Assembly: GCF_017876435.1 (NCBI RefSeq)
Contig: NZ_JAGIOA010000001.1
Span: 3,162,001 to 3,226,000, forward strand
DNA length: 64,000 nucleotides
Origin: Microbacterium phyllosphaerae
GTDB lineage: Bacteria > Actinomycetota > Actinomycetes > Actinomycetales > Microbacteriaceae
Direction of reading: 5' to 3'
The translations under genes and the position numbers were made by a program. The notes under the pieces were generated by a model that searched no databases, was not told where the DNA came from, and saw nothing but the letters and a program-made list of their open reading frames with translations. Below, one piece after another: positions 36,061-44,261 of this stretch (the stretch's first letter is position 1; each line of letters begins with the position of its first letter).

Positions 36061-36318
36061 TCAGCCGACGAAACCGGGAGTGCGCGAGGCCCTCTGGAAC
36101 GCTCGCGATTCCCGGATGCGGCGCAACCGTCGCACCAGCATGGGGTCGTACTCCAGAGCCGCCTCGGAGTCGATCAGACGGCCGAGCAGCTGGTAGTACC
36201 GGGCGGCACTCATACCCAGCTGGGTGCGGATCGTCTCCTCTTTGGCACCGCCGTGCCGCGGCCACGCGGTCTCCAGCGCGAGGATCGCACGATCCCGCTC
36301 GCTCAGCTCTCCCAGCAT
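36061..36318 (-). CDS. DUF3263 small protein
   Basis: An 85-residue helical protein of the actinobacterial DUF3263 family: LSERDRAILALETAWPRHGGAKE, then IRTQLGMSAARYYQLLGRLID, and YDPMLVRRLRRIRESR. The middle part looks like a helix-turn-helix resembling sigma region 4, so DNA binding is possible; no function is established. TAATCT at 36325-36330 lies 6 bases before the ATG. It is adjacent to the LytR_C gene as in many relatives, and follows the DUF2332 gene by 9 bases. Confidence 0.9.
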   Translation of the reverse strand: MLGELSERDRAILALETAWPRHGGAKEETIRTQLGMSAARYYQLLGRLIDSEAALEYDPMLVRRLRRIRESRAFQRASRTPGFVG

Positions 36319-36327
36319 GTGACCAGA

Positions 36328-37320
36328 TTAGGTCGCCGTGGCGCCGACACCGGCGCGCCACTCCCACCACCGGCCGAGCGGGTCGGACGCGGCACGCACC
36401 TCTGCGTCGAGCGCCACGACGAAGCCGGGCCACGTGTCGGGGTCGACCGCCGGCTCCCACACGTCGAGCAGCGCGGGAGGATCGATGGTCACCCACCGGA
36501 CGCCGAGACCACGGATGCGGTCGACGAGAGCGGTGCGCGCCTCTCGGGGGATGTGCACCAGCACGCCCGGGGTCGTGATGACCAGTGCGGCGTCCGCGGG
36601 GGCCGCGGCCGCGAGCGCGTCGATCCGGTCGAGCGCGTCACCCGCGACGAGGAGCGGCGGGTCGGAGGCGGCGATGTCGAGAGCGGCGGTCACCCGGCGC
36701 TCGCGTCCCTCCTCCCCCGGCCACACGAGTCCCTGCAGCCAGCGTCGGTCCCGCTCGACACGGGCGTCGAGAGGTGCGAGGTCGATGCCGGCCCGCCACA
36801 CCACCTCCGGCATCCGCATCGCCGGGAGCTCGCCCTCGACGCGGCTCTCGAGGACGACGCTCGAAGGGCCGTCCACGGGGTCGAGCGACGCGCGCAACCG
36901 CCCGTCGGCACCCACGAAGCGGTACGAGTACCGGTCGGGGTAGAGGCAGAGGCCCGCGGAGGCTCCGATCTCGAGCAGCGCGATCGGGCCGTCGATCTCC
37001 GAGAGCACGGGCAGCAGCGGGGCCAGACGCAGCGGCTCGTTCGTCTGCAGACGCCGACCGGTGCACTCGGCGACGATCTCGTCCGCCCGCGCCACGGCGA
37101 ACTCCCGCCAGACGTCGTAGCCGCCGAGGCCCGCACCCAGCATCCGCGTCACCGCGAACACGAGCGGAGGCTGTCGCCGGTTCTCCGGGATGCGAGCGAG
37201 GATCCCCTGTACCTCCCGGTCGGCCGCGACACCGGCCGCCCACTCGACATACAGGTCGCTGCGCCCCGGCGCCTCCTGCTCGGCGAAGCGCGCATAGCGC
37301 TGCTGCACGGCATCGGTCAT
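36328..37320 (-). CDS. DUF2332 family protein
   Basis: This 330-residue protein belongs to DUF2332, with typical sections RYARFAEQEAPGRSDLY, PLLPVLSEIDGPIALLEIGASAGLCLYPDRYSY and WRAGIDLAPLDARVERDRRWL. The ALLEIGASAGL stretch resembles a Rossmann SAM-binding loop, so a methyltransferase-like fold is plausible, but activity has not been shown. Transcription probably starts at the ATG itself (GAGAAT 6 bases upstream), inside a perfect inverted repeat shared with divergent msrB. Confidence 0.85.
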   Translation of the reverse strand: MTDAVQQRYARFAEQEAPGRSDLYVEWAAGVAADREVQGILARIPENRRQPPLVFAVTRMLGAGLGGYDVWREFAVARADEIVAECTGRRLQTNEPLRLAPLLPVLSEIDGPIALLEIGASAGLCLYPDRYSYRFVGADGRLRASLDPVDGPSSVVLESRVEGELPAMRMPEVVWRAGIDLAPLDARVERDRRWLQGLVWPGEEGRERRVTAALDIAASDPPLLVAGDALDRIDALAAAAPADAALVITTPGVLVHIPREARTALVDRIRGLGVRWVTIDPPALLDVWEPAVDPDTWPGFVVALDAEVRAASDPLGRWWEWRAGVGATAT

Positions 37321-37321
37321 G

Positions 37322-37371
37322 GATCCATTCTCTCGTGGCGCCGAGGGTCGCGGAACGCGAGAGAATGGATC
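37322..37371. repeat. Perfect 14-bp inverted repeat in the DUF2332/msrB divergent promoter
   Basis: GATCCATTCTCTCG (37322-37335) is repeated inverted at 37358-37371 with a 22-base spacer. Each arm places the same GAGAAT hexamer toward one of the two divergent genes, so the arms may be mirror-image promoters or a binding site. Confidence 0.75.
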
Positions 37372-37388
37372 AGACCCCAGGAGGACCT

Positions 37389-37793
37389 ATGTCGTACAGC
37401 GTGGACAAGACCGAAGAAGAGTGGCGCGAGGAGCTCGGCGACGAGCAGTACGCCGTGCTGCGTGAAGCCGCGACCGAGCGCGCGTGGACGGGTGAGCTGC
37501 TCGACGAGGGTCGCGCCGGCCTCTACACCTGCGGCGCATGCGGCGCTGAGCTGTTCAAGAGCGGCACCAAGTTCGACTCCGGATGCGGATGGCCGAGCTT
37601 CTACGAGTCGATCCGCCCCGATGCGGTGCAGCTCATCGAGGACACGACCCTCGGCATGGTGCGCACCGAGGTGCGCTGCGCGACCTGCGGCTCGCACCTG
37701 GGCCACGTCTTCCCCGACGGCTTCGGTACGCCCACCGGCGACCGCTACTGCATGAACTCGATCGCTCTGAACTTCACGCCCGAAGAGTCGTGA
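37389..37793 (+). CDS. msrB: Peptide-methionine (R)-S-oxide reductase
   Basis: MsrB reduces the R-epimer of methionine sulfoxide in oxidised proteins. The 134-residue protein has the zinc CxxC pairs (YTCGACGAEL and VRCATCGSHLGHVFPDG), the SGCGWPSFY block, and the catalytic Cys in GDRYCMNSIAL. AGGAGG lies before the ATG at 37389. The GTG of the following nitroreductase gene overlaps its stop, so the two are coupled, which fits a shared redox or stress role. Confidence 0.96.
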   Translation: MSYSVDKTEEEWREELGDEQYAVLREAATERAWTGELLDEGRAGLYTCGACGAELFKSGTKFDSGCGWPSFYESIRPDAVQLIEDTTLGMVRTEVRCATCGSHLGHVFPDGFGTPTGDRYCMNSIALNFTPEES

Positions 37794-38338
37794 ACGCCCT
37801 CGAGGCGGTCAGAGCGCGACAGTCCTGGTCGAAGGTCACCGACGAGGCGCCGTCACGTGATGAGCTGCTGAAGCTCGTCGCCGCGGCGGGTCGCGTCGCC
37901 GATCACTCGTCGCTGCGCCCATGGCGGCTCATCGAGCTGCGCGGGTCGGATCGTGAGGTGCTGGCTGCGGCGATCGCGAAGGCCGAGGGCGACAAGTCCC
38001 CGTCGTCGAAACCGCTGCGAGCGCCGCTGCTGATCGCCGTGGTCGCCAGCTACCGCAAGAGCGACAAGGTTCCGCGGTGGGAGCAGGAGGCGGTCGCCTC
38101 GGGCGTCGCGCACATGCTCAGCCTGCTCCTCGACGAGGCAGGGTGGGGCGTGCTCTGGCGCACCGGACGGTACACGCGGGCGAAGGCCGTGGCCAAGGCG
38201 CATGGCATCGGCAAGAACGAGGAGCTCCTCGGCTGGCTGTACGTGGGCGGCAAGCCCGCGGGCAAGAAGCCGGGACGCCGCAGACCGGTCGATGCCCGCG
38301 CTCTCGTCACACGGATGCCGCAGCCCAAGAAGAAGTAG
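37790..38338 (+). CDS. Nitroreductase family protein
   Basis: The 182-residue protein fits the FMN-binding nitroreductase fold: an N-terminal VRARQSWSKVTDEAPSRDEL with the family's early arginine, VADHSSLRPWRLIEL (the R-x-S/W type FMN contact), a central helix EAVASGVAHMLSLLLDEAGWGV, and a lysine-rich tail (KKPGRRRPVDARAL). The length is at the short end for the family. The start is a GTG overlapping the msrB stop. The substrate is unknown. It abuts the convergent transporter gene without a gap. Confidence 0.85.
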   Translation: MNALEAVRARQSWSKVTDEAPSRDELLKLVAAAGRVADHSSLRPWRLIELRGSDREVLAAAIAKAEGDKSPSSKPLRAPLLIAVVASYRKSDKVPRWEQEAVASGVAHMLSLLLDEAGWGVLWRTGRYTRAKAVAKAHGIGKNEELLGWLYVGGKPAGKKPGRRRPVDARALVTRMPQPKKK

Positions 38339-39280
38339 TCAGCCCCGTCGGCGGCGCGGTAGCGCGACGACGACGGATGCCACGGCGACAGCCACCATCC
38401 CGACGATCTGCCAGAGCTCGGGGCCCGCGGCCGCGGGCCAAAGCAGGTCGATGATCACCGACGTCGCGAGCTGACCCAGCACCGAGCCGAGCCCCATCAG
38501 CAGCACGCCGGTGTGCGCCACGATGAAGGCGCCGAGCAGGATGTAGGCCGAGCCGAGGAATCCGCCGAGGTACAGCCACGGCTCGGCCGGTGGCGCCTGC
38601 GGCACGCCTCGCACGGCAATGCTGATGCCCGCAGCCACGAGCAGTGCGATCGTGCCGGCGATGAAGCTCATGAACGTCGCAGACAGAGGCGACTGCACCC
38701 GCTGGGCGAGACGCCCGTTGGTCGCCGCCTGCCAGGCGATGCCGACGCCGGCGGCGAACGGCAGCAGGAGCATCCACAGCGGCGCGGTGGCGAGCACGTC
38801 GCCGCTGAGCGAGATCCCCACCGCGGCGAGCGCCAGCACCCCGCCGAGCACGCGCCCCGGTGTGACCGCGACGACGCCGGCCGGCCCGAAGCCGATGCGA
38901 TCGAGGACGAGGCCGTGGAGCGTCTGCCCCGCGACGACGCCGACCGTGAACAGCGAGACGCCGAGCACGCCGGCCGTGAGGCCCTGGGTCGAGACGGTGA
39001 GGGCTCCGCAGGCGCCGCCGAGCAGCATCCAGAACGGGATGGTGCGATCACGGATGCCGTCGCGCAATCGGCCGACTCCCCGGCGGGCCGAGGGGATGCA
39101 GACGATCACGACGCTCAGAGCGGCGAGCCCGACCGCGAACGAGATGAGACCGGCGACGATGCCGTTGTCGACCTTGACCCCGAGCACGCCGTTGATGCGC
39201 GCCTGGACGGCGGTCATGACGCCGATCGCGACTGCTCCGCCGAGGGCCAGGGGCGGGGAGAGTCGGCGGGTCGGGGGCAC
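38339..39280 (-). CDS. DMT-superfamily transporter, YdcZ/DUF606 duplicated type
   Basis: This 313-residue membrane protein has ten hydrophobic helices arranged as two DUF606 halves (the first starting ALGGAVAIGVMTAVQARINGVLG, the second with GIAWQAATNGRLAQRVQSPLSATFMSF). The paired NxxL/NGRL and SPL/NGIVA positions show the internal duplication. It belongs to the drug/metabolite transporter superfamily; the substrate is unknown. The start is GTG at 39280 with TAGGGT 6 bases upstream. Confidence 0.87.
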   Translation of the reverse strand: MPPTRRLSPPLALGGAVAIGVMTAVQARINGVLGVKVDNGIVAGLISFAVGLAALSVVIVCIPSARRGVGRLRDGIRDRTIPFWMLLGGACGALTVSTQGLTAGVLGVSLFTVGVVAGQTLHGLVLDRIGFGPAGVVAVTPGRVLGGVLALAAVGISLSGDVLATAPLWMLLLPFAAGVGIAWQAATNGRLAQRVQSPLSATFMSFIAGTIALLVAAGISIAVRGVPQAPPAEPWLYLGGFLGSAYILLGAFIVAHTGVLLMGLGSVLGQLATSVIIDLLWPAAAGPELWQIVGMVAVAVASVVVALPRRRRG

Positions 39281-39355
39281 CTGTCGACCCTAGCCGAGCG
39301 CGCGCGGCCCGCCACCGCCCGACCCGATGTCGGCGGCCGGGCGTACCCTGGCGGC

Positions 39356-39997
39356 ATGTGCGCGAGTTATGGTCTGGATCCGCGGTTCACCGACAGCGAG
39401 CTCCTCGCCGCGGCCGACGAGGGGCTGCGCGGGTGGGCCGAGGCGAACGCCGGTGAGACCGTGCGCCCGACCGGCAAGAACCTGCGCAACCTCAACCCGA
39501 TCATCGTGCAGCCCGAGACCGCTCCGACGCTCGAGCCGGCGTGGTGGGGTTTCCTGATCGGCGGAGAGCCGTCGAAGTTCCCGTCGATCAACACGCGTTC
39601 CGAGCGCCTGCAGGACCGCCCCGGCGGGCTGAAGTCCAGGGCGCTCGTGCCCGCCACCGGCTGGTTCGAGATGAAGAAGCCCGAGCGCGTGTGGCACGAG
39701 TTCCTCGTCGACGACGGGGCCCTGTTCGGCATGGCCGCCGTCACCCAACGAGGGCGCACCGCCGACGGAGAGTCGTTCACCTGCTACTCGATCGTGATGC
39801 GCCCGGCTCCTCCGCACCTCGCCGACATCCACGACCGGATGCCGCTGCTGATCCCCGCATCGCTGAGCGAGGACTGGCTCACCGCCGAGCCCGCGAGAGA
39901 GATCATCGACGAAGCGCTGCTCGCCGCTGCGGCGCTCGACGAGCGGGTGCAGGTCGCCCCGCGGGCGGACGACAAGGGCGCGGATCGGCTGTTCTGA
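39356..39997 (+). CDS. HMCES/YedK-type abasic-site DNA-protein crosslinker (SRAP domain)
   Basis: SRAP proteins protect abasic sites in single-stranded DNA by forming a thiazolidine bond through Cys2. The sequence begins MCAS, leaving Cys2 as the nucleophile after methionine removal. The other active-site residues are in place: FPSINTRSERL (Asn), RALVPATGWFEMKK (Glu) and ADIHDRMPLLI (His). Length is 213 residues. TACCCT lies 6 bases before the ATG. The small MmcQ-like gene follows 4 bases later. Confidence 0.94.
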   Translation: MCASYGLDPRFTDSELLAAADEGLRGWAEANAGETVRPTGKNLRNLNPIIVQPETAPTLEPAWWGFLIGGEPSKFPSINTRSERLQDRPGGLKSRALVPATGWFEMKKPERVWHEFLVDDGALFGMAAVTQRGRTADGESFTCYSIVMRPAPPHLADIHDRMPLLIPASLSEDWLTAEPAREIIDEALLAAAALDERVQVAPRADDKGADRLF

Positions 39998-40001
39998 GCA
40001 C

Positions 40002-40385
40002 ATGGACTCGACACAGTTGAACACTGCCGCCACAGAGCGCGCAGAGGAGCTGCCCGGCGCAGAGCGAGAGAACCCGTTCGGCCCCGAGTGGGACGTGTAC
40101 AAGGTCCGCGGACGCGTCTTCCTTTTGGTCCCCCTCGACGGCACGGGGAGGATCACGCTCAAGTCACATCCCGACGACGCCGTGGCTCTGCGCGAGACGT
40201 TCGCAGACATCGTGCCCGGCTATCACATGAACAAGAAGCACTGGATCACGCTGATGCCGGGGTCGTCCCTCGAAGAGGACCTCGTGACCGAGCTCGTCAC
40301 CGAGTCGTACCGGCTGGTCGTCGAGAAGCTTCCGAAGGCGCAGCGACCGGTCGATCCGAATCTGTTCGGACGCCCCGCGCCGTAG
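40002..40385 (+). CDS. MmcQ/YjbR family protein
   Basis: This 127-residue protein matches the MmcQ/YjbR fold: FGPEWDVYKVRGRVFLLVPL, ITLKSHPDDAVALRETFADIVPGYHMNKKHWITL, and ELVTESYRLVVEKLPK. The family has a CyaY-like or double-wing DNA-binding-like fold and is often annotated as DNA binding, though the evidence is thin. It starts 4 bases after the SRAP gene and is probably cotranscribed with it. Confidence 0.88.
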   Translation: MDSTQLNTAATERAEELPGAERENPFGPEWDVYKVRGRVFLLVPLDGTGRITLKSHPDDAVALRETFADIVPGYHMNKKHWITLMPGSSLEEDLVTELVTESYRLVVEKLPKAQRPVDPNLFGRPAP

Positions 40386-40507
40386 ACGGGCCCCGCACCC
40401 GGCACCACAGGACACTCGGCATCGGCCGGAAGGATGACCCCCTGCATCGGCGGAACGGTACCCCGGGAGGACGCGCCGGCCCACGGGCCGTCTGTAGCGT
40501 CGAAGAC

Positions 40508-41419
40508 ATGATCACAGCAGAAGGCCTCACGAAGAGATTCGGAGACAAGACAGCGGTCCAGGACGTGTCGTTCACGGTGCAGCCGGGAACGGTCACGGGA
40601 TTCCTCGGGCCGAACGGCGCGGGAAAGTCCACCACGATGCGCATGATCGTCGGCCTCGACCGGCCGACCTCGGGCACCGCGACCGTCGGCGGCCGCGAGT
40701 ACCGCACGCTGCGCGCGCCGCTCACCGAGGTGGGCGTCCTGCTCGACGCGAAGGCGGTGCACACGGGCCGCACCGCACGTGATCACCTCCGCGCGATGGC
40801 GGCGACGCACGGCATCCCCTCCTCCCGCGTCGACGAGGTCATCGACCTCGCGGGCATCGGCCCTGTCGCCCGCAAGCGCGCGGGCAAGTTCTCGCTCGGC
40901 ATGGGACAGCGACTCGGCATCGCTTCGGCACTGCTCGGAGACCCGCACACACTGATCCTCGACGAGCCGGTCAACGGTCTCGACCCCGAGGGCGTGCGCT
41001 GGGTGCGTCAGTTCGTGCGCCACGCGGCATCCGAGGGGCGGACGGTCCTGCTGTCCAGCCACCTGATGAGCGAGATGGCGCAGACCGCCGATCACGTGAT
41101 CGTGATGGGCCGCGGTCAGGTGCTCGCCGACGCTCCTCTGCAGGAGCTGGTGCGCGCGTGGACCACGAACACCGTGCGCGTCCGCACCCCTCGCGCCGCC
41201 GACCTCGCGGCCGCCGTCGGGGGTCCGTCCGTCGAGATCGTCAGCTCCGCTCCGGATCTGCTCGACATCGTCGGTCTGCCCGCATCTCGCATCGGCGACC
41301 TCGCCGCAGATCGCGGCATCCCCCTGCACGAACTCACCCCGACCACGGGATCGCTCGAAGACGCGTACCTCGCGCTCACCGGCGACTCGGTCGAGTACCG
41401 CACCAAGGAGATCTCATGA
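40508..41419 (+). CDS. ABC exporter ATP-binding protein
   Basis: The 303-residue ATPase has Walker A GFLGPNGAGKSTTMRMIVG, a signature motif FSLGMGQRLGIASALLGDP, Walker B HTLILDEPVNGLDPEG and the H-loop LLSSHLMSEM. The C-terminal domain resembles the bacitracin/drug-export DRA type. The ATG at 40508 has TAGCGT 7 bases upstream. Its stop overlaps the permease gene. The two-component system that follows directly suggests that the exporter and its sensor form one response unit, as is common for peptide-antibiotic or membrane-stress exporters. Confidence 0.93.
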   Translation: MITAEGLTKRFGDKTAVQDVSFTVQPGTVTGFLGPNGAGKSTTMRMIVGLDRPTSGTATVGGREYRTLRAPLTEVGVLLDAKAVHTGRTARDHLRAMAATHGIPSSRVDEVIDLAGIGPVARKRAGKFSLGMGQRLGIASALLGDPHTLILDEPVNGLDPEGVRWVRQFVRHAASEGRTVLLSSHLMSEMAQTADHVIVMGRGQVLADAPLQELVRAWTTNTVRVRTPRAADLAAAVGGPSVEIVSSAPDLLDIVGLPASRIGDLAADRGIPLHELTPTTGSLEDAYLALTGDSVEYRTKEIS

Positions 41420-42225
41420 CCGTCCAGGCTCCTCCCGTCACCCGCCGTCATGTCGACACAGGTCGACGTCTCACGTTCGTCCGCGCCGTCCGCGGCGAGT
41501 GGATCAAGCTCTCGACGCTGCGCTCGACCTGGTGGTCGATCGGCATCGCGGCCGTCCTCACGATCGGCATCGCCGTGCTCATCGCCCAGGCGATCGACAT
41601 GCCGGGCTTCGAGCCCATCCAGGCCGTCGTGATGCCGATCCAGTTCACGATGCTGCTCGCCGGCATCCTCGGCGCGATCTCGGTGACCGGCGAGTACTCG
41701 ACCGGCATGATCCGCTCGACACTCGCGGCCAACCCGAAGCGCGGATCCGTGCTCGCGGCCAAGGCCGTCGTGGTCGGCCTCTTCATGTTCGTGTCGTCGC
41801 TGGTGATCTTCGCGGCCGCGGCCGTCGCGGTCTCGGCCGTCGTGGCCTCCCGCGACCAGAGCATCGACTGGAGCGACCCGTCGGCGTCGATCCTGCCGAT
41901 CGTCGTCTCGTCGCTCGCCATGGCGGTGTTCGCCCTGATCGGCGTCGCCTTCGGGTTCATCCTGCGCTCGGGCGCCGGAGCGATCGCCGCCACCGTGGGG
42001 CTCCTGTTCGTGCTGCCGATCGTCGCGAGCTTCTTCGCGATCGCCGGCGAGGCATGGGCCTGGGTGATGGATGCCGCGAACTACCTGCCCGTCGCGGCGG
42101 CGCAGAGCGCGATCCTCCCCGATGGCGCAGCCCTCGAGGGCCCGGTCGCGTACGTGACGCTGGCCGGTTGGGTGGCCGCGGGGATGCTCGCAGCCTGGGC
42201 CGTGCTCCGCACGCGCGACGCGTGA
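41416..42225 (+). CDS. ABC-2 type permease
   Basis: This 269-residue membrane protein has six hydrophobic helices. The order is a first helix after EWIKLSTLRSTWWS (a common opening of these permeases), the conserved ISVTGEYSTGMIRSTLAANPKR loop of ABC-2 exporters, and four further helices. It overlaps the ATPase gene by ATGA. Together they form an exporter of unknown substrate, probably working as ATPase and permease dimers. Confidence 0.9.
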   Translation: MTVQAPPVTRRHVDTGRRLTFVRAVRGEWIKLSTLRSTWWSIGIAAVLTIGIAVLIAQAIDMPGFEPIQAVVMPIQFTMLLAGILGAISVTGEYSTGMIRSTLAANPKRGSVLAAKAVVVGLFMFVSSLVIFAAAAVAVSAVVASRDQSIDWSDPSASILPIVVSSLAMAVFALIGVAFGFILRSGAGAIAATVGLLFVLPIVASFFAIAGEAWAWVMDAANYLPVAAAQSAILPDGAALEGPVAYVTLAGWVAAGMLAAWAVLRTRDA

Positions 42226-42263
42226 TCCTGATGCTCGACGATGCACCCGCGTAGAGTCGCCCG

Positions 42264-43544
42264 GTGACCAGAACGCGCAGCCGCAGCACCTCCGTCCGCG
42301 AGGACGAGGCGCTGCGGCTTCCGCGTACGCCGGGGGTTCTGCGGCGCTTCTGGGCGCGGCATCCGGTGTTCGCCGACGTCCTGATCGCGCTGGTGTGTCT
42401 GCTGCTCTCGCTGGTCCCGGCCGGCGTCATCACGAACGATCTGCCCACGCCACTCGCCATCGGGGTCGCGATCCTGGTCCCCGCGTCCGTCGTCGCCGCC
42501 TGCGCGACGCTGCTGTGGCGGCGCCGACGTCCCCTCCTGCCGTTCGTCGCGTCCTTCGCCCTCGAGGCCGGATTCCTCTTCGCGCTCCAGCCGATCGGCT
42601 CGCCCCTGCTGCTGGTCACCTGCTACTCGCTGGCGGTCTACCGATCGTCGAGGGTGGCCTGGATCGGGTTCGGCATCGGCCTCGCTTCCCTCGCCGCCTT
42701 CGGCGGGCTGCTCACGCTCACCGGCGTCATCACGTTCCAGATCGCCGCCAACGCGGTCATCATGTCGCTCGTGCTCGGTCTGATCGGCACCCTGATCGGC
42801 GTCAACGTCGGCGGGCGCAAACGGTATCTCGATGCGGTGATCGACCGCTCCCGCCAACTGCTCGTCGAGCGCGACCAACAGGCACAGCTCGCGGCCGCGG
42901 GCGAGCGCGCACGCATCGCCCGCGAGATGCACGACATCGTGTCGCACTCGCTGACGGTGATCGTCGCCCTGTCCGAGGGAGCCGCCGCGACATCCGACCC
43001 GGACCAGGCTCGGGCGGCCGCCACGGCCTCGGCCGAGACCGCGCGCAGTGCGCTCACCGAGATGCGGGCGATGCTCGGGGTCCTGCGCGCCGACGACTCC
43101 CCGCTGCCGCTCGCTCCCCTCGCGCCGACGCCTCCGCAGGAGACCGTCGCGCACGCGCAGCGTGCGGGCTATCCCGTCACACTCTCCGTCAGTGGAGGCA
43201 CCGACCTCTCCCCCGCCGTCGCCCACGCCGTGGGGCGGATCGTGCAGGAGGGCGTCACCAACGCGATGCGCCACGCACCCGGCGCGACGTCGATCGCCGT
43301 GCGCCTGATCTACTCCGCGGATATCGTGACGGTCGAGATCGTCAACGACGGAGCCGCGGGCCCCCGCGGCACCTCGGGGTTCGGCCTGCGCGGTCTCGCG
43401 GAGCGCGCCGCGCACGCAGGCGGCAGCGTCGTCTCGGAACCGCTCGAGGGCGGCAGATGGATGCTGCGCGCCGAGCTGCCGACTGCGCCGCCCGATCCCA
43501 CCCCGACCGCACTCGCCGCTCCCGATCCGAAGGACAGACCATGA
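42264..43544 (+). CDS. Sensor histidine kinase, HisKA_3 (NarL-partner) type
   Basis: The 426-residue kinase has an N-terminal membrane domain of about five to six helices (about 35-185) and a C-terminal HisKA_3 domain with AGERARIAREMHDIVSHSLTV (phosphoacceptor His) and an HATPase domain with EGVTNAMRHAPGA and SGFGLRGLAERA. Many such kinases sense membrane stress. The start is GTG at 42264 with TAGAGT 6 bases upstream. The stop overlaps the regulator's ATG. The location after the ABC exporter suggests control of that exporter. Confidence 0.93.
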   Translation: MTRTRSRSTSVREDEALRLPRTPGVLRRFWARHPVFADVLIALVCLLLSLVPAGVITNDLPTPLAIGVAILVPASVVAACATLLWRRRRPLLPFVASFALEAGFLFALQPIGSPLLLVTCYSLAVYRSSRVAWIGFGIGLASLAAFGGLLTLTGVITFQIAANAVIMSLVLGLIGTLIGVNVGGRKRYLDAVIDRSRQLLVERDQQAQLAAAGERARIAREMHDIVSHSLTVIVALSEGAAATSDPDQARAAATASAETARSALTEMRAMLGVLRADDSPLPLAPLAPTPPQETVAHAQRAGYPVTLSVSGGTDLSPAVAHAVGRIVQEGVTNAMRHAPGATSIAVRLIYSADIVTVEIVNDGAAGPRGTSGFGLRGLAERAAHAGGSVVSEPLEGGRWMLRAELPTAPPDPTPTALAAPDPKDRP

Positions 43545-44236
43545 CCGCCCCGATCTCCCTGCTGCTCGTCGACGACCAGCAGCTCATCCGCCTCGGCTTC
43601 CGCATGGTGCTCGAGGCCGAGGCCGACATGGTCGTCGTCGGCGAGGCGGAAGACGGGCACGCGGCCATCGCGCAGGCCGCAGCACTGCAACCGGATGTGG
43701 TGCTCATGGACATCCGGATGCCCGGGCTCGACGGCATCGCGGCGACCGAGGCGATCGTGCGGGCGCACCCCGAGACACGGGTGCTCGTGCTCACGACGTT
43801 CGATCTCGACGAGTACGCGTTCGGGGCGATCCGCGCGGGTGCCAGCGGATTCCTGCTCAAAGACGTGCAGCGGCACGAGATGATCTCGGCCGTCCGCGCC
43901 ATCCACCGAGGCGACGCGGCACTCGCGCCGAGGGTCACGCGGATGCTCCTGGAGCACGTGACTCCGACGCTGGGTGCGTCGTCTGCTGAACCTGCACTCG
44001 TCGTCGACGACCCCACCATCGAACTGACGGACCGCGAGCGCGACGTCTTCCTCGAGATCGCGCGCGGCCTGACCAATGCCGAGATCGCGCAGGCTCTGTT
44101 CGTCAGCGAGTCGACGGTGAAGACACACGTGGGGCGGGTGCTCGCGAAGCTCGGTGCCCGCGACCGCATCCATCTGGTGATCCTGGCCCACAGGCTCGGC
44201 CTCATCGACGACGACGCCCTGCCCGCCGACTCCTAG
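43541..44236 (+). CDS. NarL/LuxR-family response regulator
   Basis: The 231-residue regulator has a receiver domain (LLLVDDQQLIRLGFRMVL; phosphorylated Asp in DVVLMDIRMPGLDG; lysine in GFLLKDVQ) and a LuxR helix-turn-helix (LTDRERDVFLEIARG, TNAEIAQALFVSESTVKTHV). It overlaps the kinase gene by ATGA. The operon ABC ATPase, permease, kinase, regulator probably forms a self-regulated efflux or stress module. A hairpin overlapping its stop may end transcription. Confidence 0.94.
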   Translation: MTAPISLLLVDDQQLIRLGFRMVLEAEADMVVVGEAEDGHAAIAQAAALQPDVVLMDIRMPGLDGIAATEAIVRAHPETRVLVLTTFDLDEYAFGAIRAGASGFLLKDVQRHEMISAVRAIHRGDAALAPRVTRMLLEHVTPTLGASSAEPALVVDDPTIELTDRERDVFLEIARGLTNAEIAQALFVSESTVKTHVGRVLAKLGARDRIHLVILAHRLGLIDDDALPADS

Positions 44237-44252
44237 GCCGGTGGGCAGGGCG
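44215..44252. terminator. Hairpin at the end of the two-component operon
   Basis: Perfect 10-bp arms at 44215-44224 and 44243-44252 enclose the stop codon of the regulator gene. No T run follows, so confidence is moderate. The broken aldo/keto reductase gene converges here. Confidence 0.5.
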
Positions 44253-44261
44253 CGAGTGCTG

